Shown one piece after another: positions 1 through 7,438 of a stretch of 23,466 nucleotides of DNA (within the stretch, counting starts at the first letter, position 1; every line of letters starts with the position of its first letter). The notes under the pieces were generated by a model that was not told the DNA's origin, made no database searches, and saw only the letters and a list, made by a program, of their open reading frames with translations. Origin of the DNA: Methanobacteriota archaeon (GTDB taxonomy: Archaea > Hydrothermarchaeota > Hydrothermarchaeia > Hydrothermarchaeales > JACRDW01); the NCBI GenBank assembly GCA_016212785.1, contig JACRDW010000120.1, positions 1-23,466 of the forward strand. The letters run 5' to 3'. The translations under genes were made by a program, and so were the position numbers.

Positions 1-2184
1 CATGCCGGCTGTGAATAATATAATCCCGAGCCAAAGATAGTTTATGAGAGGTATTATCTTAATCGTCAGCGGGATTTCATTACCGCTCACGCCGGTAAAT
101 ATCACGTACGCGTCTCTGAAAATTCCTCGGTCTATCATAACTCTCTTGACGTCGCCCTGCTGATACTGCACGACCTTTGCGACTCCTCCGCCAATTTTGC
201 TTTTACCTCCGTAAATCTCAACGCCGATTTCCTGAGTTTCCGAAACTGCTCTCACCGAAGTATATATCTTACTCGAAAGCATCATTACTTCGTAAGTTTT
301 GTCCTCTATTTCTACATCGAAAATCAAAACCCCTGCAGCTGCGATATCAATGCCTTCAGGTATACCTGCGGTGCGAGTGGCCACCCAGAGGATTTTGTCT
401 CCCTCGGTAAGCTTCAGAAGCGCGATATCGCCTAGACCGACCATTTGCTCCAGACGACCCTTTACCATATATGCGTCTGAGTGGCTCAGATTCGTGCTGT
501 AAAATTCTGACAGGCTTAAAGCCGGCGGCAGCTCTACTTTTTCTTTTGAGTACTCTGCATATTCTCTGTAGTCCAGCAGCTTTGCGCCGTAGCTATTTGC
601 ATAAAAGACTTTATCCGGCGCGTCTATCGAAACTGACAGCTCCTCGGTGAATAAGGTGCTGAACACTGCTCCGAGTAAAACGAGCACGACCCCGAGATGA
701 ATAGCAAGTATGCCGGCTGCTTTAATTTTCCTCGGCCCCTCTCTTTTTAACTTCTCCCTTCCCCTCTCGAAGAGACCGTAGAGCACGTAAACAGAAGGGG
801 GGATAAAGCTCAGGCTGGACATAGAACCGATAAAAGAGTAGAGGAAAGGCTTCTCTGGAGTAACTATCGCAGAGTAATCAACGATATTCCATGCTTCAGA
901 AGGTTTGATAAACGCGAAAACAATCGTCAGCGCAGCGAATACTGCGAATTCCTTGATTTGCCTGCCTTTTTCAGAGGGTTTGAAATTTATGCCCAGCCCG
1001 AGCAGCAGCATGGCTGCGATTATGAAGGGATAGCTCCATAAATTGAAAAAAGCGATTCCAACGCCCACCTTGTTGCCTGTAGCAAGCTTGTACAGCGCTG
1101 GAAAGGTAACTCCCCAGAAGGAGATGAATGTTAAAATTATGAAGAGCAGTATAGCTGCATAAAAAATATTGGTTCTGCTCAGAAGCTGGACTTCCTCTTT
1201 TTCCTCCCCGCTTTTTACATATCTAACGGCTGCAAGGGAAAGCGCTGCTGCGCTGCATGCTGCAATCAAAACTACCAAATATCTTCCGACCTCGCCAGAG
1301 CCGAAGGCGTGTATGGACTCAAAGAAACCGCTCCTAGTTACGAGAGTTGCATAGAGCACGAGCACAAAGGATAAAGCAACGAGGGTCGGAGCTAAAATAC
1401 TGTATTTCCCCTTTTTGTGCTCTGAAAGGGCGTGAAGCGTGCCTGTCAGCAGAAGCCATGGAACGAGCGAGGAAGTCTCAACCGGGTCCCATGCCCAGAA
1501 GCCCCCCCAGCCCAGAACCTTGTAGCTCCAGAAGCCTCCGACGGCTATGCCGAGGGTTAGAAAAATCCAGCTTACCCTGCACCACTGCACAGTGCTGGTT
1601 ATCCAATCACGATTCCGGGTAAGGAGATATACGATTGCAAGTGCAAACGGTACAACCATTGCAGCATATGCAATAAACATCAGCGGCGGATGCACCGCCA
1701 TCCAGGGGTCTATCAAAAGGGGATTCAAACCGTTGCCGTCTGCCGGCACAAGGGACTTGTCCATTCTTGGATTTGCAGCATAAATGGTCTGGAAGGGAGA
1801 GTCCAGAAGCGTAAGAGCGACGAAGTATAAGCCGAGCGATATAATGATTATCTGCGTGCGCCTGAAAAAATCATTATTGCTTTTTTCGCTCAGCCAGAGG
1901 CTGCCTATGCCTATCAGAAAAGCCCAGAAGAGCAGCGTTCCCTGCTGCCCTGCCAATACGCCCGACAATTTATAAACCAGCGGCAAATCCTTGCTCGTGT
2001 AGCTCCAGACATAGTTTATGGTAAAGTTTGGTGCTAGAAAGTAGTAAGTAAGCAGCAAAAAATCTGCAAGCAGCAGTAAAACGAAAATTCTAATCAGCCA
2101 TTTTGCATCTCTTGCGAAAGCAAGGGATGCAAGTGCAGCTGTGCCTGCCGCCAAGCTTAGATATAAGATTAAATCTCCGCTCAT
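1..2184 (-). CDS. ccmF: Cytochrome c maturation haem lyase CcmF (C-terminus cut by window edge)
   Basis: Reading the minus strand from the ATG at 2184 gives an open frame of 728 codons that runs off the left edge, so the protein is longer than this. It is a polytopic membrane protein with the CcmF signature set: GVLAGQQGTLLFW near residues 75-87, HPPLMF at 165-170, the tryptophan-rich haem-handling WWD segment WGGFWAWDPVE at 226-236, SGFFESIHAFG around 292 and an AIHLG motif around 496. The four histidines expected in CcmF (about H165, H251, H292, H496) are all present. CcmF attaches haem to apocytochrome c on the outer face of the membrane. Its ATG overlaps the TGA of the thioredoxin gene by 4 bp, so the two are probably translationally coupled. 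No CcmA, B, C, E or H gene is visible in the window. Confidence 0.93.
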   Translation of the reverse strand, partial: MSGDLILYLSLAAGTAALASLAFARDAKWLIRIFVLLLLADFLLLTYYFLAPNFTINYVWSYTSKDLPLVYKLSGVLAGQQGTLLFWAFLIGIGSLWLSEKSNNDFFRRTQIIIISLGLYFVALTLLDSPFQTIYAANPRMDKSLVPADGNGLNPLLIDPWMAVHPPLMFIAYAAMVVPFALAIVYLLTRNRDWITSTVQWCRVSWIFLTLGIAVGGFWSYKVLGWGGFWAWDPVETSSLVPWLLLTGTLHALSEHKKGKYSILAPTLVALSFVLVLYATLVTRSGFFESIHAFGSGEVGRYLVVLIAACSAAALSLAAVRYVKSGEEKEEVQLLSRTNIFYAAILLFIILTFISFWGVTFPALYKLATGNKVGVGIAFFNLWSYPFIIAAMLLLGLGINFKPSEKGRQIKEFAVFAALTIVFAFIKPSEAWNIVDYSAIVTPEKPFLYSFIGSMSSLSFIPPSVYVLYGLFERGREKLKREGPRKIKAAGILAIHLGVVLVLLGAVFSTLFTEELSVSIDAPDKVFYANSYGAKLLDYREYAEYSKEKVELPPALSLSEFYSTNLSHSDAYMVKGRLEQMVGLGDIALLKLTEGDKILWVATRTAGIPEGIDIAAAGVLIFDVEIEDKTYEVMMLSSKIYTSVRAVSETQEIGVEIYGGKSKIGGGVAKVVQYQQGDVKRVMIDRGIFRDAYVIFTGVSGNEIPLTIKIIPLINYLWLGIILFTAGM

Positions 2185-2639
2185 GTTTTCCCTTCCTTGA
2201 TTTGCTTGAGTATCGAAAGCAGCTGCTCCTTGGATGCGAATCCTGGAACCCGGGTTATAATTTCGCCCTTAGAGTTCAGGAATATCAAATAAGGAGGATA
2301 CTGCACTCCGAAGCTGCGAGCATCTATTTTGTTTTCATCCAGGTCTACTGCAACCAGTACGAAATCTTCCTTCAAAATCTTGGAAATCTCTCGGTCCGGA
2401 TAAACTTCCTCGTGCATGGTTGTGCAGAACTTGCACCATACAGCCCAGAAATAAACCAGCACGGGTTTGTTCTGGTCCGCCGCAGCTGCTCGCCCATCTC
2501 CATAATTCTTGTACCACTTCATCCCTGAAATATAGGTGTACTTCTCATCGCTGATAAGCGGCGCAGCATTCATGGAGTAATATACGAACAGGAGCGCCAT
2601 AGCAAGCGCCACAATTGTAATCGCCTTTTTCGGTTTCAT
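2181..2639 (-). CDS. Membrane-anchored thioredoxin-fold protein (CcmG/DsbD-C-like)
   Basis: A 152-residue protein with an N-terminal signal anchor (about residues 6-24, KPKK then a hydrophobic run) followed by an extracytoplasmic thioredoxin fold. The redox motif is WCKFC at 68-72 (cysteines 69 and 72), and YPPY at 114-117 supplies the expected cis-proline. It sits directly before ccmF with a 4-bp overlap. The likely role is keeping apocytochrome CXXCH cysteines reduced for haem ligation, as CcmG/ResA proteins do, although a general disulfide reductase role is possible. It also overlaps the upstream epimerase gene by 4 bp (ATGA). Confidence 0.88.
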   Translation of the reverse strand: MKPKKAITIVALAMALLFVYYSMNAAPLISDEKYTYISGMKWYKNYGDGRAAAADQNKPVLVYFWAVWCKFCTTMHEEVYPDREISKILKEDFVLVAVDLDENKIDARSFGVQYPPYLIFLNSKGEIITRVPGFASKEQLLSILKQIKEGKT

Positions 2640-3547
2640 ATTTTCTGCCTCATGTATTCCAAAAGATTTTTTATTCCTTCCTCCAGCTCTACCTCTGGCT
2701 TCCAGCCGAGCTCCCTTTCAGCCTTTTCGATATTTAAATAAATCCTCCTGACCTCTCCTTTAATCGGCGGCGCATGCTCTGGTTCAACGTTAGTATTTAA
2801 AATCTTTTTTATCGCGGCAAAAATTTCGTTTACCGAGGTTTCCTTTCCAGCAGTGATGTTATAAATGTTCTTGCCCCTCTCAATTGCAAGGAGATTTGCC
2901 CTTACAATGTCGCTAACGTAAACGAAATCTCTTGTTTGAGTGCCGTCGCCGTTTATCATCGGCCTCTCGCTTCGGAGCATTTTATTCGCAAATATTGCCA
3001 CAACCCCTGCTTCGCCGTAGGGGTCCTGCCTGGGACCGTAGACGTTTCCATAGCGCAGCGCAGCGTAATTTAAACCATAAAGCTCCTTGTAAACCTGGAG
3101 GTATTTTTCTGCGATGTACTTTGAAACACCGTACGGCGAGAGCGGGTTTGTCGGATGCTCTTCATCCACCGGCAAATACTTCGGCTCCCCGTAAACTGCA
3201 CCACCTGAGGAAGCGTAAATAATTTTGTCTACTTCCCTGCAGCATTCAAGCAGGTTAATCGTGCCTTTGATGTTCACGTCTGCATCGAAAATCGGGTTAT
3301 CCAGAGATTCTCTAACGCTGACCTGCGCCGCTTGATGAAACACGACCTCAATCTTTTCTTTTTGGAATATCTTTCCGAGCCCGGCATCGTTTAAGCCGGA
3401 TTTGTAGAACTTCGCACTTTTGTTCACGTGCTCTCTTTTACCTTCGGAGAGGTCGTCCAGCACTATGACATCATGACCTTCGGAAATCAGGGAATCGACA
3501 ATATGCGAGCCTATGAAGCCTGCGCCGCCCGTTACCAGGATGCTCAT
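2636..3547 (-). CDS. NAD-dependent sugar-nucleotide epimerase (UDP-glucose 4-epimerase-like, extended SDR)
   Basis: A 303-residue extended short-chain dehydrogenase/reductase. The NAD-binding GGAGFIG motif is at residues 7-13, the YASSGGAVYG strand holding the catalytic serine is at 111-120, and the YxxxK pair is Y139/K143. The sequence DDLSEGKREHV after the Rossmann start and RYGNVYGPRQDPYGEAGVVAIF are typical of archaeal and bacterial GalE-like proteins that interconvert UDP-Glc/UDP-Gal or the GlcNAc forms. Substrate cannot be fixed from sequence alone. It is the middle gene of a five-gene chain (galU, decarboxylase, epimerase, thioredoxin, ccmF) with ATGA overlaps at both ends. Confidence 0.88.
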   Translation of the reverse strand: MSILVTGGAGFIGSHIVDSLISEGHDVIVLDDLSEGKREHVNKSAKFYKSGLNDAGLGKIFQKEKIEVVFHQAAQVSVRESLDNPIFDADVNIKGTINLLECCREVDKIIYASSGGAVYGEPKYLPVDEEHPTNPLSPYGVSKYIAEKYLQVYKELYGLNYAALRYGNVYGPRQDPYGEAGVVAIFANKMLRSERPMINGDGTQTRDFVYVSDIVRANLLAIERGKNIYNITAGKETSVNEIFAAIKKILNTNVEPEHAPPIKGEVRRIYLNIEKAERELGWKPEVELEEGIKNLLEYMRQKI

Positions 3548-4518
3548 AAATTTGCCTCATACCATGCGATTGTTTTCCTGAGCCCTTCCTCCAAAGAAAC
3601 CCCGGGCTTCCACTTCAGCAGCTTTTTGGCTTTCGTTATGTCTGGGCACCGCCTCCTCGGGTCGTCCTTGGGCAGTGGTTGAAAAACTATCTCAGACGGT
3701 GAATTGGTCAGTTTTTTAATCATCTTTGCCAGCTCAAGAATGCTCGTCTCTTTATCGCTGCCTATGTTCACCACCTCGCCCTCCGCCTCGTCGAGCGCTG
3801 CAAGCCTTAAGATACCCTCAATTTCGTCTGTGACGTAGGTGAATGACCTCGTCTGCGAGCCGCCGCCGAAAACTGTTATTGGCTTACCGCTCAAAGCCTG
3901 CTCTATGAATCTCGACACTACCCTGCCGTATATGTCACCGGCCCGCATTCTGGGTCCATAAGTATTAAAAATGCGAACGATTCTCGTGTCCATGCCGTGC
4001 TGCAATTCATAGGCTTTCACGAAGGCTTCGCCAGCACGCTTGGCTTCGTCATAGCAGGATCTTGGTCCGGTAGGATTAACGTTTCCGTTGTAGCTTTCAG
4101 GCGTCGGAATAAATCGAGGGTCCGGGTCTCCGTAAATTTCGCTCGTGCTCGTGTACAGAAACCTCGCTTTGTGCTTTTTTGCAATTCCCAGAGCGACCCA
4201 GATGCCAAGCGTATTTGCCTTCAAAATCTGTATTGGATACCTAGCAAATTCAAACGGCGAAGCCCTGCTCGCAAGGTGCATGACCAAATCAAACTTTTCA
4301 TCAAATTCTATTGGTTTCGAAATGTCGTGCTCTATAAATTTAATCTTCAGGTGCTCGATGTTCTTTGCAAGCCCGCTTGCGAAATTATCCACGCAAGTTA
4401 CCTTTGCTCCTTGGTGTACGAGAACGTCGCATATCCAGGAGCCGAGAAATCCTGCGCCGCCCGTGACTAAAACGTTTTTACCTTCAAAAGAAATCCCCTC
4501 TTTTTTCAAGTCACTCAA
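3544..4518 (-). CDS. UDP-glucuronate decarboxylase / UDP-xylose synthase-like extended SDR
   Basis: A 324-residue extended SDR. The cofactor motif GGAGFLG is at residues 20-26, the active-site strand YTSTSEIYG at 122-130, and the YxxxK pair is Y156/K160 in PRSCYDEAKRAGE. The RIVRIFNTYGPRM and GGGSQTRSFTYV segments are typical of UDP-xylose synthases, which oxidise and decarboxylate UDP-glucuronate; dTDP-glucose 4,6-dehydratases are close relatives and cannot be fully excluded. The chosen start is TTG at 4518, because it makes a TTGA overlap with the galU stop just as the next genes make ATGA overlaps, and no in-frame ATG precedes the Rossmann motif. UDP-glucose dehydrogenase at 6067-7353 would provide the substrate. 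Confidence 0.85.
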   Translation of the reverse strand: MSDLKKEGISFEGKNVLVTGGAGFLGSWICDVLVHQGAKVTCVDNFASGLAKNIEHLKIKFIEHDISKPIEFDEKFDLVMHLASRASPFEFARYPIQILKANTLGIWVALGIAKKHKARFLYTSTSEIYGDPDPRFIPTPESYNGNVNPTGPRSCYDEAKRAGEAFVKAYELQHGMDTRIVRIFNTYGPRMRAGDIYGRVVSRFIEQALSGKPITVFGGGSQTRSFTYVTDEIEGILRLAALDEAEGEVVNIGSDKETSILELAKMIKKLTNSPSEIVFQPLPKDDPRRRCPDITKAKKLLKWKPGVSLEEGLRKTIAWYEANL

Positions 4519-5369
4519 CTCTTTAGTATTTTCCTTAAATACGCTCTCAGCTCGTTGCCGATTTCTTCGTTGTTCAGTGCAATTTCAATCGAGCTCTTCA
4601 GCCAGTCAAGCTTATTGCCGATGTCGTAACGCTTTCCCTTGAATTCGTATGCATAAATTTCCTGTTTTTCTTTCAAAATTCTCAGAGCGTCTGTAAGCTG
4701 GATTTCTCCGCCAACGCCAGGTTTAACTTTTTCTATGCACTCAAATATCTCGGGAGTTAAAATATACCTGCCGATTATTCCTAAATCAGATGGCGCCTCC
4801 TTGGGCCTGGGCTTCTCCACAAGGTCTTCAATTTTATAGACCTCGCCAGTTTTTTTCCCCTTAATTATTCCATAGCTTGAGATTTTCTCCCTGCCCACTT
4901 TCTCGACTGCAATTACGCTGCTGCTGTATCTCTCGAATACGTTGATAAGCTGCTTTGTGCAGGGTACCTTAGCAATAGTTATCGTATCGCCCAAAAGCAC
5001 GGCAAAGGGCTCATTGCCGACGTAGCGCCTTGCGCAGTAAACGGCGTCTCCCAAGCCTCGCTGCTCCTTCTGGCGTATGAAGTGGATGCTCGCTAAGTTT
5101 GAGATGCCCTCCAACTGCTTTAAATAATCGCTCTTGCCTGCGCTGTTTAAGACAAGCTCCAGCTCAACCGCTCTGTCGAAGTGATCCTCTATTGCTCTCT
5201 TGCCTCTGCCTGTTATGATTAGAATATCCTCTATACCGGAAGCTACTGCTTCCTCGACGACGTACTGTATCGCGGGTTTGTCGTAAACTGGAAGCATCTC
5301 CTTTGGCTGTGCCTTTGTTATTGGCAAGAACCTTGTTCCCAGACCAGCTGCGGGTATCACTGCCTTCAT
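4515..5369 (-). CDS. galU: UTP--glucose-1-phosphate uridylyltransferase
   Basis: A 284-residue nucleotidyltransferase with the GalU signature LGTRFLPITKAQPKEMLP near residues 10-27, the YDKPAIQYVVEEAV segment after it, and GVGGEIQLTDALR in the C-terminal half. It makes UDP-glucose from UTP and glucose-1-phosphate, the entry point for the dehydrogenase, decarboxylase and epimerases in this window. Length is normal for the family. It is the first gene of a minus-strand operon that continues through two SDR enzymes into thioredoxin and ccmF. The 200 bp upstream hold 44-bp repeat material rather than an obvious TATA box, so the promoter position is unclear. Confidence 0.95.
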   Translation of the reverse strand: MKAVIPAAGLGTRFLPITKAQPKEMLPVYDKPAIQYVVEEAVASGIEDILIITGRGKRAIEDHFDRAVELELVLNSAGKSDYLKQLEGISNLASIHFIRQKEQRGLGDAVYCARRYVGNEPFAVLLGDTITIAKVPCTKQLINVFERYSSSVIAVEKVGREKISSYGIIKGKKTGEVYKIEDLVEKPRPKEAPSDLGIIGRYILTPEIFECIEKVKPGVGGEIQLTDALRILKEKQEIYAYEFKGKRYDIGNKLDWLKSSIEIALNNEEIGNELRAYLRKILKS

Positions 5370-5370
5370 T

Positions 5371-5403
5371 TCAATCCACTCGTCGAAATTTCATTTCATT
5401 CAT
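5371..5403 (-). other. Possible 10-codon upstream reading frame before galU
   Basis: The minus strand reads ATG AAT GAA ATG AAA TTT CGA CGA GTG GAT TGA, and its stop ends 1 nt before the galU ATG. A GAGGAG Shine-Dalgarno-like run lies just upstream (5406-5411) but only about 2 nt from the first ATG; its spacing suits the second ATG better. The frame lies wholly inside a dispersed repeat, so it may be chance. If translated it would couple to galU. Confidence 0.22.
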
Positions 5404-5416
5404 TTCTCCTCGTGTC
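5373..5416 (-). repeat. 44-bp dispersed repeat, copy upstream of galU
   Basis: On the minus strand this begins GACACGAGGAG and ends TTTCGACGAGTGGATT. It aligns without gaps to 20163-20206 at about 33 of 44 positions, with conserved ends and a variable middle. It ends 3 nt before the galU ATG, so it forms the galU 5' leader. Confidence 0.7.
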
Positions 5417-5467
5417 TTGACCCGTTATTGCACTTGCTTACGCTTCGTTCTCCTCGTGTCTTGACCC
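5404..5467. repeat. Direct repeat of 20 bp at a 44-bp period
   Basis: TTCTCCTCGTGTCTTGACCC occurs exactly at 5404-5423 and again at 5448-5467. The period of 44 bp equals the length of the dispersed repeat whose end it contains, so this looks like one full and one partial tandem unit upstream of galU. Confidence 0.85.
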
Positions 5468-5570
5468 ACTGGGTCTCGGCACGCTTGCGACAGCAAGGGT
5501 GTCGGCACGAACCAGCATTCGTTCTGGCAAACGTGAAAGATTTGCTGGTGAAGTGCTGACAAGTGCTGAG
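5463..5570. other. Non-coding spacer with small hairpins and short repeats
   Basis: I see no gene here. It contains GACCCA-C-TGGGTC (5463-5475), a CTTGC-GACA-GCAAG hairpin (5484-5497), TCGGCACG twice (5476-5483 and 5502-5509) and a tandem AAGTGCTGA (5551-5559, 5561-5569) ending at the cupin stop. Function unknown; any promoter for galU should lie here or in the repeat. Confidence 0.5.
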
Positions 5571-5906
5571 TCATTTTCTTCCCTCGTATTTTTCAAATAT
5601 GCACAGGAATATTAAATCCTCGCTGCCCTTATTGAAAACTTTATGGAAGCATCCTTTTGGAATTAAAATCAAGTCATCTTTCTTAACTTCTTGCTCTTCG
5701 TTATCGAGTTGAATTTTTCCTCTTCCTTTCAGGAAAAAGTAAACTTCCTCTGCCTCGATGTGAGCGTGCCCGGTAGTTTCTTTATTCGGATGCAGCACAG
5801 TCATCGAGGCTACCAGGCGCTCCATTCTCATGTCGTAAACCTCGTATCTTTCGTCGCTCTTAACCAGCTTCGCTCTCTTTGCAAACTCGTTAATCGGAAT
5901 CTTCAT
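5571..5906 (-). CDS. Small single-domain cupin protein
   Basis: A 111-residue cupin. Motif 1 is TGHAHIEAEEVYFFLKGRG, giving metal ligands H47, H49 and E53 or E54; motif 2 contains PKGCFHKV with H88. Small cupins like this occur as sugar-phosphate or nucleotide-sugar isomerases and as mannose-6-phosphate-isomerase-like proteins; the reaction here is not determinable. The start at 5906 is chosen over upstream in-frame codons because GGTGA lies a few bases upstream and the cupin fold starts here; the upstream extension would be read from the hairpin array. It follows ugd on the same strand, and its ribosome-binding site is part of a 13-bp repeat shared with the ugd stop region. Confidence 0.8.
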   Translation of the reverse strand: MKIPINEFAKRAKLVKSDERYEVYDMRMERLVASMTVLHPNKETTGHAHIEAEEVYFFLKGRGKIQLDNEEQEVKKDDLILIPKGCFHKVFNKGSEDLIFLCIFEKYEGRK

Positions 5907-5907
5907 A

Positions 5908-5920
5908 GGCTCACCAGCAC
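5908..5920. repeat. 13-bp copy of the ugd 3' end (distal copy, at cupin ribosome-binding site)
   Basis: GGCTCACCAGCAC here repeats 6064-6076, which spans the ugd stop codon. On the minus strand it supplies GGTGAGCC immediately before the cupin ATG. Confidence 0.75.
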
Positions 5921-6063
5921 CAACCTCCAGCGTTAGCTGGGCGTAAGACTCACGCTCTTGCTCACGCAAGAAAGGTTGACCATCATTTCGGGGTATTGCT
6001 CTACAATACCCCAAAGCCCGAAGGGCTTTTCCTTTTTCCCGAGGGTTTTTGCGATAGCAAAAA
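5921..6063. other. Array of short perfect hairpins between ugd and the cupin gene
   Basis: Five stem-loops occur in 137 bp: CCAGC-GTTA-GCTGG (5927-5940), CTTGC-TCAC-GCAAG (5957-5970), GGGGTATTG-CTCTA-CAATACCCC (5990-6012), AAAGCCC-GAA-GGGCTTT (6013-6029) and TTTTTGC-GATA-GCAAAAA (6046-6063). Four have loops of 3 or 4 nt and one has 5. The segment lies between the two 13-bp repeats and has no convincing gene. It could act as an RNA processing or termination region between ugd and cupin, or be a miniature element. Confidence 0.7.
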
Positions 6064-6076
6064 GGCTCACCAGCAC
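6064..6076. repeat. 13-bp repeat at ugd 3' end (proximal copy)
   Basis: GGCTCACCAGCAC covers the end of ugd including its TGA stop (6067-6069 on the minus strand). It is exactly repeated at 5908-5920, 156 bp away. Confidence 0.75.
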
Positions 6077-7353
6077 AAGCCTTCGTATTCGTCTGCTGCT
6101 CTCGCTTCCTCTATTCTGCGTCCGTCTATTACAACCTTTCCTTTGTACAGCTCTTTTCTCCTGAATTCGTTCCATTCTGTAACAATTAACACATATTTTG
6201 CATGCTTCACCGCTTCGTCCGCGGAATCATAGTACAGGAGCCTTTCATGCTTCTCAAAAATTTTTTTTGCCTCGTTTATCGCCTTTGGGTCAGTAGCATG
6301 GACTCTTGCCCCTTTTTTCAACAGGGCATGAATTATCTTTATCGAAGGAGCTTCCCTCATGTCATCAGTACCCGGCTTGAAAGCTAAGCCCAGAACTGCC
6401 ACGTCTGTTCCTTTAAGAGAGCCTGCCTTCTTCTCCAGGGACTCAACCAGCCTCAGTGGCTGTGCCTCGTTCACCTCCAGAGCTGCACTCAGGATTATCG
6501 GTCTGTAATAAACTTCCTTAGCTTTTCCAACGAGGGCTTTTACGTCCTTTGAGAAGCAGCTCCCTCCAAAGCCAACACCAGCATTCAAAAATTTCTCTCC
6601 AATCCTAGAATCCATTCCCAGGCCTTTTGCAACCTCGTAAACGTCTATTCCAAGAAGCTTGCATACGTTGCCTATCTCGTTTATGAAGCTGATTTTTGTA
6701 ACTAGAAAAGAGTTCGTTGCATACTTTATCATCTCAGCGGTTTTTGGATTCGTGGTTACAACAGGGCATTTAAAATCCTTATAAAGCTCCAGAAGAATTT
6801 TTGTTGACTTCTTGTCTATGCCGCCGATTACGATTCTATCGGGGTGCATGAAGTCCTCGACCGCATTTCCTTCCCTCAGAAACTCCGGATTCATCGCAAC
6901 CCCAAAATCGCTTCCTGCCTTTTTTCCCAAGTTCTTCTCAAGCAGTGGTAAAACAGAATACTCCGTGGTACCAGGGAGGACTGTGCTTTTAACAACGACG
7001 AGATGATAGCTGTTTTTATCCTTTAGAATTTTTCCTACGTCGCTGCTCACTTTCTCCACGTATTTTAAATCAATGTAGTCCAGCACCCCTGACGGAGTGC
7101 CAACGCTGATAAATGAAATATCAGTAGCATTAACCGCTTCACCCAAGTCCGCTGTAGCTCTGAGCCTCCCAGCTGTTACATTTCGCTTCAGCATCGGTTC
7201 CAGGTCCTTCTCGTAGATTGGAGACGCTCCGCTGTTTATCGTGCTTACTCTATTCTTATCTATGTCAACGCACGCGACTTCATTGCCAAGCTCAGCAAGG
7301 CAGGCGCCGGTAACCAAGCCGACGTATCCAGTTCCTATTATTGAAATTTTCAT
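6067..7353 (-). CDS. ugd: UDP-glucose 6-dehydrogenase
   Basis: A 428-residue UDP-sugar dehydrogenase. The N-terminal NAD motif is GTGYVG at 7-12, KSTVLPGTT lies at 122-130, MNPEFLREG at 154-162, and the catalytic cysteine is C266 in [10 protein letters not shown] (261-270). The C-terminal domain includes [17 protein letters not shown]. It oxidises UDP-glucose twice to UDP-glucuronate, feeding the decarboxylase at 3544-4518 and the 4-epimerase at 8710-9672. The start at 7353 is chosen because the longer upstream frame lacks family similarity and the Rossmann strand begins at KISIIG. GDP-mannose dehydrogenase is the main alternative; the galU neighbourhood favours UDP-glucose. Confidence 0.92.
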   Translation of the reverse strand: MKISIIGTGYVGLVTGACLAELGNEVACVDIDKNRVSTINSGASPIYEKDLEPMLKRNVTAGRLRATADLGEAVNATDISFISVGTPSGVLDYIDLKYVEKVSSDVGKILKDKNSYHLVVVKSTVLPGTTEYSVLPLLEKNLGKKAGSDFGVAMNPEFLREGNAVEDFMHPDRIVIGGIDKKSTKILLELYKDFKCPVVTTNPKTAEMIKYATNSFLVTKISFINEIGNVCKLLGIDVYEVAKGLGMDSRIGEKFLNAGVGFGGSCFSKDVKALVGKAKEVYYRPIILSAALEVNEAQPLRLVESLEKKAGSLKGTDVAVLGLAFKPGTDDMREAPSIKIIHALLKKGARVHATDPKAINEAKKIFEKHERLLYYDSADEAVKHAKYVLIVTEWNEFRRKELYKGKVVIDGRRIEEARAADEYEGLCW

Positions 7354-7438
7354 TAACTCTGATTTAAATCTCCTCCTTTTAAAACTTTTGCCAAAAAGAA
7401 TTATAAGGCGGGAGATAATTATAACTAGGAGGCGCAGC
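7354..7438. promoter_or_regulatory. Divergent promoter region ugd / glycosyltransferase
   Basis: AT-rich 85-bp gap. TTTTAAAA at 7377-7384 could serve the plus-strand gene and GAATTATAAG at 7398-7407 the minus-strand gene. AGGAGG at 7427-7432, 6 nt before TTG at 7439, is a strong ribosome-binding site that fixes the unusual TTG start. GGAGGA on the minus strand (7371-7376) is about 17 nt from the ugd ATG, farther than usual. Confidence 0.5.

Noticed and set aside
2103..2528. Long plus-strand frames opposite thioredoxin, and many similar frames opposite ccmF, the epimerases and the membrane proteins.
   Set aside because: They are antisense shadows of clear minus-strand genes and show no recognisable domain.
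5371..5400. TTTCAATCCACTCGTCGAAA resembles the end of an archaeal CRISPR repeat (GGATTGAAA).
   Set aside because: There is no regular array of repeats and unique spacers; the similarity is to one dispersed 44-bp repeat with a tandem partial copy.
6013..6037. AAAGCCC-GAA-GGGCTTT followed by T-rich DNA as an intrinsic terminator on the plus strand.
   Set aside because: No plus-strand gene ends here, and it is one of a set of similar hairpins; bacterial-type termination is not expected in archaea.
5933..6175. Extra frames over the ugd-cupin gap, including an upstream extension of the cupin gene to 6014.
   Set aside because: The sequence is a series of hairpins; the extension has no cupin similarity, and a ribosome-binding site directly precedes the ATG at 5906.
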